In this document: piece after piece, positions 52,347 through 61,751 of the stretch
Layout: each line of letters starts with the position of its first letter
How positions within the stretch are numbered: position 1 is the first letter of the stretch
Origin: Stutzerimonas stutzeri
Lineage (GTDB): Bacteria > Pseudomonadota > Gammaproteobacteria > Pseudomonadales > Pseudomonadaceae
Direction of reading: 5' to 3'
DNA length: 64,000 bases
NCBI RefSeq assembly: GCF_002890915.1
Contig: NZ_POUT01000016.1
Span: 1 to 64,000, forward strand
Position numbers and translations under genes: made by a program
Notes under the pieces: generated by a model
What the model was told of the DNA's origin: nothing
Database searches by the model: none
What the model saw: the letters and a program-made list of their open reading frames with translations, nothing else

Positions 52347-54049
52347 GGGAATCTCCCTTCTGTCGGTCCAGGGGTGTCGCGTTGGCTGTAGGCGGGCGCG
52401 CTCTCGATGCGTGAATCCAGCACCGGCAGACCAACGGTGAAGTGGTAGAGGCTCTGCCAGGCGTCGTCCTGCAGGCCCAGCAGCTCATGTACAGGGTCGT
52501 CGAAGAAACAACCGATGCCGGTGCCGCGAAGGCCCCGGGCCTCGGCTTCGAGGTAGAGCACCTGGCCGAGCAGGCCGGCTTCGCGATGCAGGCTGCGGTA
52601 GGCCGCGGGCCCCTGTCGGCGCAACGTCCCGTCGAATTCGGCGAGCATGCCGAGGGCGAAACAGGCGCCGGCAGCGATCTCCTGGTGGCAATGCAGGCTG
52701 CGCGAGATCCGCTGCAGCATTCCCGGCTCCATCTCCTCGAGCAGCAGCAGCGTGTCGAAGCCGGGCACCGGTTCGAGCCGCAGCCGCTTCGCCAAATGGG
52801 GCTTCAGGCTGGCCAGCAGGGCATCCGTGCGGGGTAGCAGGTAAAGGCCGGGAGCCAGCTCCTCGACATGCCTCACGAACAGGACCAGGGCTATCCGCGG
52901 CGTGCCGTCGAGCGCATCCCAAGGCAGCTGCGACGTGGGCCGAAGGCGAGCCAGCAGCGTGGCGAAACAGGCCAGGCTCATACGGTGGTTACGGTCGAAG
53001 CGCTTGGCGCTGCGGCGGTTGCCCAGCAGTTCTCCGGCCGCCACGGCGCCGCCCCATGGTTCCGATTGCACCGATGCAGCCGGCGCCAGGAGCGGCACGG
53101 CAGGCTCCACCGGAGCATCCTCACGGCGGGTCGCCGCGGCTATCTCGGCGATGCTCGGCCATCGGTACAGTGGATACCGATCGATGGCGGAAGCCAGCCC
53201 ATGCCAGCATGCCGTCTCCGCCAGGGCACGAAGTTCGGCGGTCGTTACAGGCGGCGGCGCACCATCCGAAAACCCCAGCGAGAGCAGGACTTCACTCTCC
53301 TCACACTCGGTATCCGGCCAGCGGTGGGCCGGGAATTCCTCCAGCCGGTCCACACCGGCAAGCCGCGCCAGTGTCGCATTGCCGACCTGCGCCTGCTCCT
53401 GCAATCGCCAGCCGAGCACCGCGGCGGCATAGCGCAGCGCCCCCACTGCGTGCCCGACGTCCAGCTGGCAGTAGCGAAAGGCCCGTTCTCCGTATTTCCA
53501 GGCCTCGCGCCACATCACGGAAGTCAGCACGATCGCCAATCTGGGGGTGCCGGTTTCGACGGTATGCCGGGCCCGCAGCTCCAGCGCGTGATCTTCGGGG
53601 CGATAGTGATAGAGGCCATTCTCCAGCCCCGCGACGCCGGCAACCCACAGGTAGGCTTCGGTCGGATGCAGATTGCCGCTGGAGGGATTGGCCCGCACCG
53701 TCCAGCGGTCAGGGCCAAGCGTTTTCCAGGCGCTGAGCCCGAGGGAGAGCTGCAACAGGGCGCCGATACCATGCAAGTCGGGCCGCAGGGCCTTGGCATC
53801 GACGGCATCCAGGCTTCGGAAGGGCCGCTGCAGCGCCTGCTGCAACGCGCTACCGGGCGGTGCCGTGGCCAGCAGAGGCAGCCTGATTTGCGGCGCCCCC
53901 TGAAAATGGCGAAATGCCGCGGGCTGCGCCTCCCAGTCCAGCGTCTCCGGGCCAGCGGCATATCCGGCGAAACGGTGCTTGCTGCGTTGGTGATAGGCAT
54001 GCACCGCGGCACGCGCCGCGGTGCATTCGGACAGGTCCTGGCTCGGCAT
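52343..54049 (-). CDS. Double SagB/ThcOx-type nitroreductase-like protein
   Basis: A 568-residue protein with two nitroreductase-fold halves. The first half has LLQLSLGLSAWKTLGPDRWT, RANPSSGNLHPTEAYL and YRPEDHALEL; the second has GNRRSAKRFDRNHRMSLACF, LLRR-like HCHQEIAAGACFALGML and GTGIGCFFDDPVHELLGL. SagB/ThcOx enzymes are FMN-dependent dehydrogenases that make azoles in toxins, but this fused form occurs without precursor peptide or cyclodehydratase and its substrate is unknown. No YcaO-like gene is seen in the window. It is coupled to the rhodanese-ankyrin gene. GGAAGAG precedes ATG 54049. Confidence 0.85.
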   Translation of the reverse strand: MPSQDLSECTAARAAVHAYHQRSKHRFAGYAAGPETLDWEAQPAAFRHFQGAPQIRLPLLATAPPGSALQQALQRPFRSLDAVDAKALRPDLHGIGALLQLSLGLSAWKTLGPDRWTVRANPSSGNLHPTEAYLWVAGVAGLENGLYHYRPEDHALELRARHTVETGTPRLAIVLTSVMWREAWKYGERAFRYCQLDVGHAVGALRYAAAVLGWRLQEQAQVGNATLARLAGVDRLEEFPAHRWPDTECEESEVLLSLGFSDGAPPPVTTAELRALAETACWHGLASAIDRYPLYRWPSIAEIAAATRREDAPVEPAVPLLAPAASVQSEPWGGAVAAGELLGNRRSAKRFDRNHRMSLACFATLLARLRPTSQLPWDALDGTPRIALVLFVRHVEELAPGLYLLPRTDALLASLKPHLAKRLRLEPVPGFDTLLLLEEMEPGMLQRISRSLHCHQEIAAGACFALGMLAEFDGTLRRQGPAAYRSLHREAGLLGQVLYLEAEARGLRGTGIGCFFDDPVHELLGLQDDAWQSLYHFTVGLPVLDSRIESAPAYSQRDTPGPTEGRFP

Positions 54050-54192
54050 GGCTCGCTCTTCCGTTCGTCTCTGCGAGACGCTTCGGCAAGAGCGATACCA
54101 ACGCGTCAGACCACATGATTCGGGGGTTCAGGGAAACCGGCATTGTCGGCTTTGCGACACGCGCAGGTGGGGTGGCGGGAAACACATCCAGT

Positions 54193-54210
54193 CGTTCAGT
54201 ATGCTGAACG
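54193..54210. promoter_or_regulatory. Operator-like palindrome upstream of the SagB-rhodanese operon
   Basis: CGTTCAGTATGCTGAACG has perfect 7-bp arms around TATG, 144 bases before the SagB-type gene start. It resembles operators of dimeric repressors. The rest of the gap 54050-54268 shows nothing recognisable. Confidence 0.4.
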
Positions 54211-54268
54211 GGAGGATCACCAACGCCAGGCCCGGCCAGCAGGCCCGCGCTCCGATCCTGCCGTCGGA

Positions 54269-54916
54269 TTACCAGTCCTGCATGGCCTGGGTCGCGGCCT
54301 CATTCATCGGCCTGGCCAGCAGCCCGGTGGGGGCCAGATCGACGGCATAGACCGCTCCATCGGCAATCGGCATGGAATTGACACGCAAGGCCTGCGCCTC
54401 GAAAAAGAACAGATCATGCTGCCCCAGTTGCAGCCATTGCCATACGTCCACACCCAACGGCTTGTCCGCCAGCGCAACCTGGCCATGGCGAGCTCGATCC
54501 TGCTGCTCCACAGCGAGATAGCGTCCGGAGAGACGCTCCAGCCGATAGCCGGACTCCAGCCCGATCAGCTCGGCCAGGCTTTTCCAGCGAAGCACATGAA
54601 GATCGAGCTGCCACAGATCGCCTTCCAGGATGACCGCGCGCGCCTCCTGGCCCTGCTGCAAGCTGACCTCGTAACGCTGCGCCCCCTGAGCCTCGAAACT
54701 CAGCGTAGCCAGTGGCTGGTCGGCGGGCAGCGGCACATAGCGACTGACATCGTAGGCCACCAACCCGATCACCCCGGCGCACGCGAGGATCAGAAAGCCA
54801 CAGGTGCCGCGCAACCAGCCGAGAAACCAGCGACCACCCAGCAGCAAGCGCAGCGCGACCAGCAACACGATCACAGCCAGTAGCGCGACCACAACCGCGA
54901 GCCCTAGATATTGCAT
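54269..54916 (-). CDS. Hypothetical membrane protein, 215 residues
   Basis: Two N-terminal membrane helices (LGLAVVVALLAVIVLLVALR and FLGWLRGTCGFLILACAGVI) are followed by a soluble, mainly beta, periplasmic-side domain (ATLSFEAQGAQRYEVSLQQG, DLWQLDLHVLRWKSLAELIG, YRLERLSGRYLAVEQQDRAR). Equivalents in pseudomonads are annotated hypothetical or, wrongly, as multidrug transporter. ATG 54916 has AAGGA nine bases upstream; a TTG at 54922 is less likely. Confidence 0.75.
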   Translation of the reverse strand: MQYLGLAVVVALLAVIVLLVALRLLLGGRWFLGWLRGTCGFLILACAGVIGLVAYDVSRYVPLPADQPLATLSFEAQGAQRYEVSLQQGQEARAVILEGDLWQLDLHVLRWKSLAELIGLESGYRLERLSGRYLAVEQQDRARHGQVALADKPLGVDVWQWLQLGQHDLFFFEAQALRVNSMPIADGAVYAVDLAPTGLLARPMNEAATQAMQDW

Positions 54917-55123
54917 GACCAAGCGTCCTTTCCAGTGAGTGCGCCATTATCCGCAGAGCCAATCCGAGCGGCCAGCACCGGCGTGGGACGGCGATCACGA
55001 GTCGGCATAGTTCTTTGAATGCGCGCGGGCCATGCCGGCTACGGGCGCACATAAATCTGCTATCGCCATGCCTGTCGCGGCATTATCCTGCCCTCCCCTT
55101 GCCTGTCGTTCACCGAGTGCTGC

Positions 55124-55909
55124 ATGCCGTTCACCCTCGAGCTCACGCTGGATTTCTCCACCCTGGCCATCCTGATCATGGTCGCCTTCACTGCAGGCTT
55201 CATCGATGCCATCGCTGGCGGCGGCGGCTTGCTCACCATCCCCGCGTTGCTCACCGCCGGCCTGCCACCACACCTGGTACTGGGAACCAACAAGTTGTGC
55301 GCCACCTTCGGCGCGGCCACGGCCAGCTACACCTTCTACCGTCGCCGGCTTTTCGAACCCGGGCTCTGGCGCCGCGCCCTCGCGGGCACCACCATCGGCG
55401 CGGGGCTCGGCGCGGCGCTCGCGCAGTTCATGCCGGCGAGCTGGTTGAACCAGGCCTTGCCCCTGGTGGTATCCGCCTGCGGCATCTATTTGCTGTTCAG
55501 CCGCCTGCCAGAAGCCTCCGCCAACGGTGCGCAGCGCATCGGCCGCAACCGGCAATGGCCACAGAGCCTTTCACTGGGGTTCTACGATGGTGTCGCCGGC
55601 CCGGGTACCGGCGCCTTCTGGACCGTCAGCAGCCTGCTGCTCTATCCGCTTGATCTGCTGCGCGCCAGCGGCGTGGCACGCACCATGAACTTCGTCAGTA
55701 ACGCGGTGGCCCTGACGGTATTCATCATCGGCGGCCATGTCGCCTGGGTGCTCGGCATCGGCATGGGACTGGCGCTGATGGGCGGCGCGTATCTGGGGGC
55801 GCATACGGCCATACGAGGCGGTTCCCGGTTCATTCGCCCGGTGTTCATCCTGGTGGTCCTGGCGATGAGCCTGCGCCTAGCCTGGCAGCACTGGGTCGGG
55901 ACGGCCTGA
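55124..55909 (+). CDS. TSUP-family (TauE/SafE) membrane transporter
   Basis: A 261-residue protein with about eight hydrophobic segments and two copies of the TSUP motif: FTAGFIDAIAGGGGLLTIPA with LGTNKLCATFGAATASY, and LGFYDGVAGPGTGAFW with MNFVSNAVALTVF. Family members export or import sulfite, sulfoacetate or other sulfur-containing anions; YfcA-type members such as this are unassigned. The gene end overlaps the convergent nudC gene by 33 bases. Confidence 0.9.
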   Translation: MPFTLELTLDFSTLAILIMVAFTAGFIDAIAGGGGLLTIPALLTAGLPPHLVLGTNKLCATFGAATASYTFYRRRLFEPGLWRRALAGTTIGAGLGAALAQFMPASWLNQALPLVVSACGIYLLFSRLPEASANGAQRIGRNRQWPQSLSLGFYDGVAGPGTGAFWTVSSLLLYPLDLLRASGVARTMNFVSNAVALTVFIIGGHVAWVLGIGMGLALMGGAYLGAHTAIRGGSRFIRPVFILVVLAMSLRLAWQHWVGTA

Positions 55910-56707
55910 CCGACGAGCCAGGTAGAGCTCGATCAGATAGCGTGCGATGGACTGGCGTGCGGGCAGCGCCGGCAGCCGGTCGATGGCGAACCAGCGGGCA
56001 TCCTCGATCTCCTCGGGCTGCGGCACGATTTCACCGCCGGCATACTCGGCATGGAAACCCAGCATCAACGAGTGTGGAAATGGCCAGCCCTGGCTGGCGA
56101 TATAGCGCGGCATGTGGATGGACACACCCACTTCTTCGCGGACCTCACGTTCGACGCATTGCTCGACCGACTCGCCAGGTTCCACGTACCCCGCCAGCGT
56201 GCTGTAGACACCCGGAGCAAAGCGCGGCGAGCGTGCCAGCAGCAGCTCGTCGCCACGCGTCACCAGGACGATCATGCTGGGCGAAAGCCGTGGATATTGC
56301 TGGGCGCCGCAGGCGGGACAGTACATCGCCCGCTCGTTCGTTCGCTGCTGCATCGCCGAGCCGCAGCTGCCGCAGAAGCGGTGCTGGCTGACCCAGGTAC
56401 CGATCTGCGCCGCGTACCCGAGCAGGCGAAATAGATCCTGGTCACCCTCCTGCATGAACTGGCGCAACCCCTGCCAATGCGCACCCGGCACCTCGGCGGG
56501 AAAATCCAGTTCGAAAAGAAATACCGCCTCGCCGTCGAAATAGCCCAGGCCCTGCTCGCTCAGCAAGGGCAGCGCCAGGCGCTTGAGCCAATCCCGTGGA
56601 AACAGCACGCCGCTGCTGTCGAAAAGAAACTGCTGCCGGCAATGCACCACCGCCCAGCCGCCGGGCATTGCCGGGTCGAGCAGGGCCGCTTGCCAGCGCA
56701 GGCTCAT
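55877..56707 (-). CDS. nudC: NADH pyrophosphatase/NAD-cap decapping enzyme NudC
   Basis: A 276-residue Nudix hydrolase that splits NAD(H) to NMN(H) and AMP and removes NAD caps from RNA. The zinc site is formed by CGSCGS and CPACGA. The Nudix box GYVEPGESVEQCVEREVREE is complete with VGV after it, and SQGWPFPHSLM is the NADH-specific SQPWPFPxS motif. It overlaps by one base the preceding ChpA-N-like gene and overlaps the convergent TSUP gene end. Confidence 0.95.
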   Translation of the reverse strand: MSLRWQAALLDPAMPGGWAVVHCRQQFLFDSSGVLFPRDWLKRLALPLLSEQGLGYFDGEAVFLFELDFPAEVPGAHWQGLRQFMQEGDQDLFRLLGYAAQIGTWVSQHRFCGSCGSAMQQRTNERAMYCPACGAQQYPRLSPSMIVLVTRGDELLLARSPRFAPGVYSTLAGYVEPGESVEQCVEREVREEVGVSIHMPRYIASQGWPFPHSLMLGFHAEYAGGEIVPQPEEIEDARWFAIDRLPALPARQSIARYLIELYLARRSGRPDPVLPG

Positions 56708-58392
56708 CAGGCCGCTACCGGCATGCCCAGGGCACGTACGCTCTCGCTCGCCAGGTCGAGCACGCTGGCACGCGAGTCGTCGCGGCGCAGCACCGCACCG
56801 CCCTCCAGGTAGTACTCCAGGCTGGTCAGGGCATCGGCGAGGGTTTCCAGCATCTGCTCGGGCGGCATCTGGTTCGATTCGAGCATCTGTTTCTGGATGA
56901 AATCGGCACAGGCCCCGATGAGTTCGGCGGCGCGCTCCTGCTCGAGGAAACGCAACCCGCCCCGCACCGCCTGCAGACTGAACGGCACGTTGGCCAGGTG
57001 CAGCTTCTCGCCATTGGATTCGAGATAGGCGGTGATGGCGCGCTTGGCCAACGCCAGCCCGGCCGTCGCCTCGTCGATCACCACGATGCAGGCTTCGGTC
57101 AGTTGGTGGTTGGCAAAGGCCTCAGCCTCCATCCCGGGCCGCGCCACTTGCGGCTTGGCTTCACGACGGTCGCCGCGCTCCAGGCTGGCGACCATGCTTT
57201 CGACATACAGCACCGCATCGGCGAGTCGTTGCAGCGCTTCGGCCTGCGGCGCCTGTTCGAGACTCCAGCCGGACACGCCTGGCAACTGCGCCTGCAGGGT
57301 ACTGGCCGCCGAAGACAGGCCGACCATGCCCAGCGTCTTGGCCATCTTGCCCAGCAGATTGTGCAGATTCGAATAGGCCTCGGCCTGAGCCGTTCCACGC
57401 TCGATCAGGTCCAGCAGATCCTTGAGGCTGGCGAGTTCCTCGCGGATCGCCGAGGACAGCGAACGCATCACCGCCTGCCCGGGCCCGGCAAGGCGCTGGG
57501 ATTCATCCTCGAGCAGGTGGTCGGTGAACGGCAGCGGGCCCAGCGAGAATACCTGGCGCACCTGGCTGGCGACCGGGCCATTGCTGTCCGCCAGGGCGAC
57601 CACGTAGAGCAGCTCCTTGAGCAGGCTGCGCGGCGCCTCGTATGCGGCATTGCCGACGATGATCTGTTTCAGCTCCCGGTCCAGTCGGGAAAATAGCTGT
57701 TTGCGCGACTTTCGCGGCAAAAGCTGGCCATCCAGTTGGGCTTCTATCGCGGCGCTGCCGATCCAGCACAGACGGCTGGCCGGCGAATTGACGAACAGGT
57801 GATCGAGACGACTGAGCGCCCGCCCCATCAGCTTCAGGCTGGCCGGCAGGTTCTCCTCGCGGATGAAGCCAAGCAGGCCGATCTGGTACATCTGGCGCAG
57901 GCGCCGGGCCTCAGCGCGGGATACACCGCCGGCGCGCGCCGCTACCTCGACGGCCGGACGGGCATGGTCGAGGCGGACGCTGAAGAAGAAGCTCTCGGGC
58001 AGTGGCGGCTGTCCGCAGGCCAGGCGCAGGACATTGATGGCCGGCAACAGCAGTTCGGGGATTTCCTGGCGGCTGGCGTCGACGCTTTCCAGGTAGCGGC
58101 GTAGCACGTACAGCGCGTTGCTCAATGCGGCGAGCTGCATGTCGCGGTCTTCCCCGGCGCCGACAGGAATATCGGTCGCCAGCTGCAACACTTCCTGCGC
58201 CAGCAGCTCCGCCCCGGTCAGTTCGATCAGGTTGAGCGTACCGCGCACCTGCTTGAGGTTCTCCACGGCCTGCTGCAGCAGGCCGCCATTATTGCGATCG
58301 ATGATGAAGTGTTCGAGGCTCTGTTCCGCCTCTTCCATGGTGGCGAACAGCTCGTCGCGAACCAGGCCGAGTGAAGTAGCTCCAGTAACCAT
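56707..58392 (-). CDS. ChpA/PilL N-terminal-like helical protein
   Basis: A 561-residue, wholly alpha-helical protein without membrane segment. The opening (LGLVRDELFATMEEAEQSLE, then VENLKQVRGTLNLIELTGAE) matches the N-terminal pseudo-Hpt repeat of the type IV pilus chemosensory kinase ChpA (HQVQGTLQMVEFYGA-type). It lacks the kinase, CheW and receiver parts and the phospho-His of true Hpt domains is not evident. It may scaffold or buffer a chemosensory signal. Pseudomonads carry it beside nudC and the crotonase gene. Its stop overlaps the nudC ATG. Confidence 0.75.
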   Translation of the reverse strand: MVTGATSLGLVRDELFATMEEAEQSLEHFIIDRNNGGLLQQAVENLKQVRGTLNLIELTGAELLAQEVLQLATDIPVGAGEDRDMQLAALSNALYVLRRYLESVDASRQEIPELLLPAINVLRLACGQPPLPESFFFSVRLDHARPAVEVAARAGGVSRAEARRLRQMYQIGLLGFIREENLPASLKLMGRALSRLDHLFVNSPASRLCWIGSAAIEAQLDGQLLPRKSRKQLFSRLDRELKQIIVGNAAYEAPRSLLKELLYVVALADSNGPVASQVRQVFSLGPLPFTDHLLEDESQRLAGPGQAVMRSLSSAIREELASLKDLLDLIERGTAQAEAYSNLHNLLGKMAKTLGMVGLSSAASTLQAQLPGVSGWSLEQAPQAEALQRLADAVLYVESMVASLERGDRREAKPQVARPGMEAEAFANHQLTEACIVVIDEATAGLALAKRAITAYLESNGEKLHLANVPFSLQAVRGGLRFLEQERAAELIGACADFIQKQMLESNQMPPEQMLETLADALTSLEYYLEGGAVLRRDDSRASVLDLASESVRALGMPVAA

Positions 58393-58429
58393 GCCTAGTG
58401 CGCCTCCCGCGCAAGGTTGAAGTGGCGCA

Positions 58430-59242
58430 TCAGTCGGCGAAATCCGGCTTCTGTTTGCTCATGTGGGCGGCGATGGCGACCTTGAGGTCCGTCGATTGCA
58501 GCATGGCCGCGTTCCAGGTGGCGATGTATTCGAGACCGTCGTCGACACGATGGTCGCGCATGTAGCGGATCATTTCCTTGGTGCCACGGATCGCCACCGG
58601 CGACTTGGCGGCAATTTCGCCGGCCAGGCCAAGAACGGCTTCCATCATCGCCTGGTGGTCGGCATAGGTGCGGTTCACCAGACCGATGGCACGGGCCTCC
58701 TCGCCATCGATGGTACGCCCGGTGAACGCCAGCTCGCGCATCATGCCGTCGCCGATGATGCGCGGCAGGCGCTGCAGGGTACCCACATCGGCCGCCATGC
58801 CCATGTCGATTTCCTTGATGGAAAACTTCGCATCCGTCGTGCTGTAGCGCATGTCGCAGGCCGAGATCAGGTCGATCGCGCCGCCCAGGCAATAGCCCTG
58901 GATCGCGGCGATGACCGGCTTGCGGCAGTTATCCACGGCGTTGAAGGAGGCCTGCAGGGAAAGAATCTTGCGGCGCAGTTGCTCGGCGTTGCGCCCCACG
59001 TCGCTGCCCAGCTGGCTGCCGGCTTGCGCCAGCAGCTGCAGATCGATACCGGAGGAAAAATGCTGGCCGGCTCCGCTGAGAACCACGACGCGCACCGCGT
59101 CGGTGGCATCGATCCAGTCGAAGATATCGATGATTTCCGACCAGAAGTCGGCATTCATCGCGTTGATCTTCTCGGGCCTGTTGATCACGACCCGGGCAAT
59201 CTTGTCTGCCAACTCTACGCGGAAGGCTTGGTATTCGGTCAC
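58430..59242 (-). CDS. Crotonase-family delta3,5-delta2,4-dienoyl-CoA isomerase-like enzyme
   Basis: A 270-residue acyl-CoA enzyme. The oxyanion segments are GAGQHFSSGIDL and IQGYCLGGAIDLISA. CDMRYSTTDAKFSIKEIDMG and MAADVGTLQRLP contain the three acidic residues (Asp in CDMRY, Glu in KEID, Asp in AADVG) that define ECH1-type dienoyl-CoA isomerases, needed for oxidation of odd-positioned double bonds. The GTG at 59242 has GAGGA upstream, and the family N-terminus fits (TEYQAFRVELADKIARVVIN). The longer open frame to 59428 is not coding. It lies 37 bases before the ChpA-N-like gene. Confidence 0.9.
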   Translation of the reverse strand: MTEYQAFRVELADKIARVVINRPEKINAMNADFWSEIIDIFDWIDATDAVRVVVLSGAGQHFSSGIDLQLLAQAGSQLGSDVGRNAEQLRRKILSLQASFNAVDNCRKPVIAAIQGYCLGGAIDLISACDMRYSTTDAKFSIKEIDMGMAADVGTLQRLPRIIGDGMMRELAFTGRTIDGEEARAIGLVNRTYADHQAMMEAVLGLAGEIAAKSPVAIRGTKEMIRYMRDHRVDDGLEYIATWNAAMLQSTDLKVAIAAHMSKQKPDFAD

Positions 59243-59424
59243 GCTATCATCCTCGACAGCAAGGGCGCATGGAAAGCATCGTGCAGGCGGCCTGCAACGA
59301 CGGTGGGCCACTATAACAAGTGGCACCGCGCCGGGTGAATGTCGATGCAGACGATGTGAAACAGGCCACGCCGTCAAGCGCCCCGCATAGCGGGCATCCC
59401 GACTGGATACGCGCGCGGCGGGTC

Positions 59425-61677
59425 TCAATCCTCACGGATGCAGTCAACGGTGTATTCGCCGGCGTTCACCGCGAGCTCGTGCTGCAGCCCATGCACATCG
59501 GCATCGAAACCGGGAAAGCGCTCGGCGAAATCCCGGGCGAAGCGAAGATAATCCAGAATCGAGCGGGTCTCCCGGGTGAATCGCTCGCCCGGCATGATCA
59601 GCGGGATGCCCGGCGGATACGGCACCAGCATCACGGCGGCGATACGCCCTTCCAACGCCTCGATCGACACGGCCTCGACCTCGCCGCGCACCAGCTTGTC
59701 ATAGGCCTCCGACGGCGTCATCGCCGGCTCGGGCAGCGCCGTGTACATCCGCCGCATGGCCTTGGCCGTGGCGTTCTCGCAATAGCAGGCATGCAGCGCA
59801 TCGCACAGATCGCGCAGCCCCAGGCCGGCATAGACGGCCGCTCCCCGGCGGGCAATCGAGGGCAAGGCATCGACCAGGGGCGTATTGGCGTCGTAGTGGC
59901 GCTTGAACTCCAGCAGCTCGGTCAACAACGTGCTCCACTTACCCTTGGTGATGCCCATCGAGAACAGCACCAGCATCGAGTACAGGCCGGTCTTCTCCAC
60001 CACCAAGCCCCGTTCCCAGAGAAACTTGCTGACCACCGCCGCGGGGATGCCACTGTTTCCCAGTGTTCCGGACGCCGTAAGCCCGGGCGTTACCAGGGTG
60101 ACTTTGATCGGATCGAGCAGCACGTAGTCGCTGGCGACATCGCCGAAACCATGCCAGTCCGCCATCGGTTCCAGCAGCCAGTCCGGCGTTACCAGCGCCT
60201 CGGCGCCATCGACCAGCGGCGGCTGCCAGATGCTGAACCACCAGTCGTCGGCATCGATGTGCTGGCGCAGGTTGGCCAGCGCCCGGCGGAAGCTCAACGC
60301 CTCGTCGAAGGTCTCCTGGATCAGCGAACGGCCGGCAGGTCCCTCCATCATCGCCGAGGCCACGTCCAGGGAGGCCAGGATGCCGTACTGCGGCGAGGTG
60401 GAGATATGCATCATGAAGGCTTCATTGAAGCGATCGCGATCCAACTGGCGCGTCTGGCTATCCAGCACATGGATCATCGAGGCCTGGCTGAAGGCCGCCA
60501 GCAGCTTGTGCGTCGAGTGGGTGGTGAACACCAGCGGCCCCTGCTCGCGCGTATCCATGCCGTAGCGGCCATCGTAGAACTCGTGGAATGCCGCATAGGC
60601 GTACCAGGCCTCGTCGAAGTGCAGCACCTCGACGCTGTCCATCAGGGTTCGCTTGATCAGGTTGGCGTTGTAGCACAGGCCGTCGTAGGTGGAATTGGTC
60701 ACCACCGCCAGCTTGACCTTCGCCGGTCCCCCGCGGGCCAGCGGGTTGGCGGCGATCTTGGCCTGGATCGATTCGCGGCTGAACTCCTCCAGCGGGATCG
60801 GCCCGATGATGCCCAGCTCGTTACGCGCCGGGCTCATGTACAGCGGTATCGCGCCGGTCATGATGATCGCGTGGAGGATGGATTTGTGGCAGTTGCGATC
60901 CACCAGCACCAGGTCGCCGCGCGCCACCATCGAATGCCAGACGATCTTGTTCGCCGTCGAGGTGCCGTTGATCACGAAGAAGGTGTGGTCGGCGCCGAAA
61001 TTGCGCGCCGCACGGGCCTCCGCCGCCGCCAGCGGCCCGGTGTGGTCGAGCAGCGAGCCGAGCTCCGGCACCGAGACCGAGAGATCCGAGCGCAGCGTGT
61101 TCTCGCCGAAGAACTGGTGGAAGGCCTGCCCCACGGGACTCTTGCGATAGGCCACGCCGCCGCCGTGGCCGGGCGTGTGCCAGGAATAGTTGGACTCGCC
61201 GGTATGCTGCACCAGGGCGCGGAAGAACGGCGGCAGCAGGTCCTCGAGGTAGTTGCGCGCCGCTCGCGCGACCTGCCGGGCGAGGAACGGCACGGTGTCC
61301 TCGTAGAGATAGAGCAACCCGCGCAGTTCGTTGAGATCGGCCATGGCCTCGGCCGGCGCATTCTCGATGGTGACCTGCTCGCCGAGGGCGAAGATCGGCA
61401 GGCGCGGCGCACGATGCCGGGCCACCCGGATCAGTTCCACCACGTCGTGCAGCAACCGCTGGTTATCGCCGGCACCTTCGGCCGCAACCAGGATGCAGGC
61501 CAGGCCGTGGTGGGTCGAGGCAACGATACGACCTTCGCTGGAGCTGGCCGTGGGCAGGATGGTGAAGCCGTCGCGCTCCAGTTCGGCAGCGATGCCGCGT
61601 ATGCGCTCGCCGGCCACGGTGTCGGCCTTGATGTCGCGATGGACGATGAGGATGGGGAATTTCAGGTCTTTATACAT
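59425..61677 (-). CDS. ldcA: Lysine decarboxylase (Orn/Lys/Arg decarboxylase class I), LdcA-like
   Basis: A 750-residue PLP enzyme that turns lysine into cadaverine. It has the three class parts: wing domain (KFPILIVHRDIKADTV), PLP core with HTPGHGGG, the FFVINGTSTANKI segment and Lys391 in THSTHKLL, and the C-terminal domain (LVPYPPGIPLIMPGERF). Length and N-terminus (MYKDLKFPILIVHRD) agree with P. aeruginosa LdcA, the arginine-responsive lysine decarboxylase. ATG 61677 is preferred; GTG 61701 would add eight residues. It is a single gene after dnaQ. Arginine/ornithine substrate cannot be excluded from sequence alone. Confidence 0.92.
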   Translation of the reverse strand: MYKDLKFPILIVHRDIKADTVAGERIRGIAAELERDGFTILPTASSSEGRIVASTHHGLACILVAAEGAGDNQRLLHDVVELIRVARHRAPRLPIFALGEQVTIENAPAEAMADLNELRGLLYLYEDTVPFLARQVARAARNYLEDLLPPFFRALVQHTGESNYSWHTPGHGGGVAYRKSPVGQAFHQFFGENTLRSDLSVSVPELGSLLDHTGPLAAAEARAARNFGADHTFFVINGTSTANKIVWHSMVARGDLVLVDRNCHKSILHAIIMTGAIPLYMSPARNELGIIGPIPLEEFSRESIQAKIAANPLARGGPAKVKLAVVTNSTYDGLCYNANLIKRTLMDSVEVLHFDEAWYAYAAFHEFYDGRYGMDTREQGPLVFTTHSTHKLLAAFSQASMIHVLDSQTRQLDRDRFNEAFMMHISTSPQYGILASLDVASAMMEGPAGRSLIQETFDEALSFRRALANLRQHIDADDWWFSIWQPPLVDGAEALVTPDWLLEPMADWHGFGDVASDYVLLDPIKVTLVTPGLTASGTLGNSGIPAAVVSKFLWERGLVVEKTGLYSMLVLFSMGITKGKWSTLLTELLEFKRHYDANTPLVDALPSIARRGAAVYAGLGLRDLCDALHACYCENATAKAMRRMYTALPEPAMTPSEAYDKLVRGEVEAVSIEALEGRIAAVMLVPYPPGIPLIMPGERFTRETRSILDYLRFARDFAERFPGFDADVHGLQHELAVNAGEYTVDCIRED

Positions 61678-61751
61678 GCGCGCGCTCTGCGAACGATTCA
61701 CCTACAGGGTAGAAGCGTCCGCAGCAAAGCGACAGCGCAGCGCGCCCGGCC

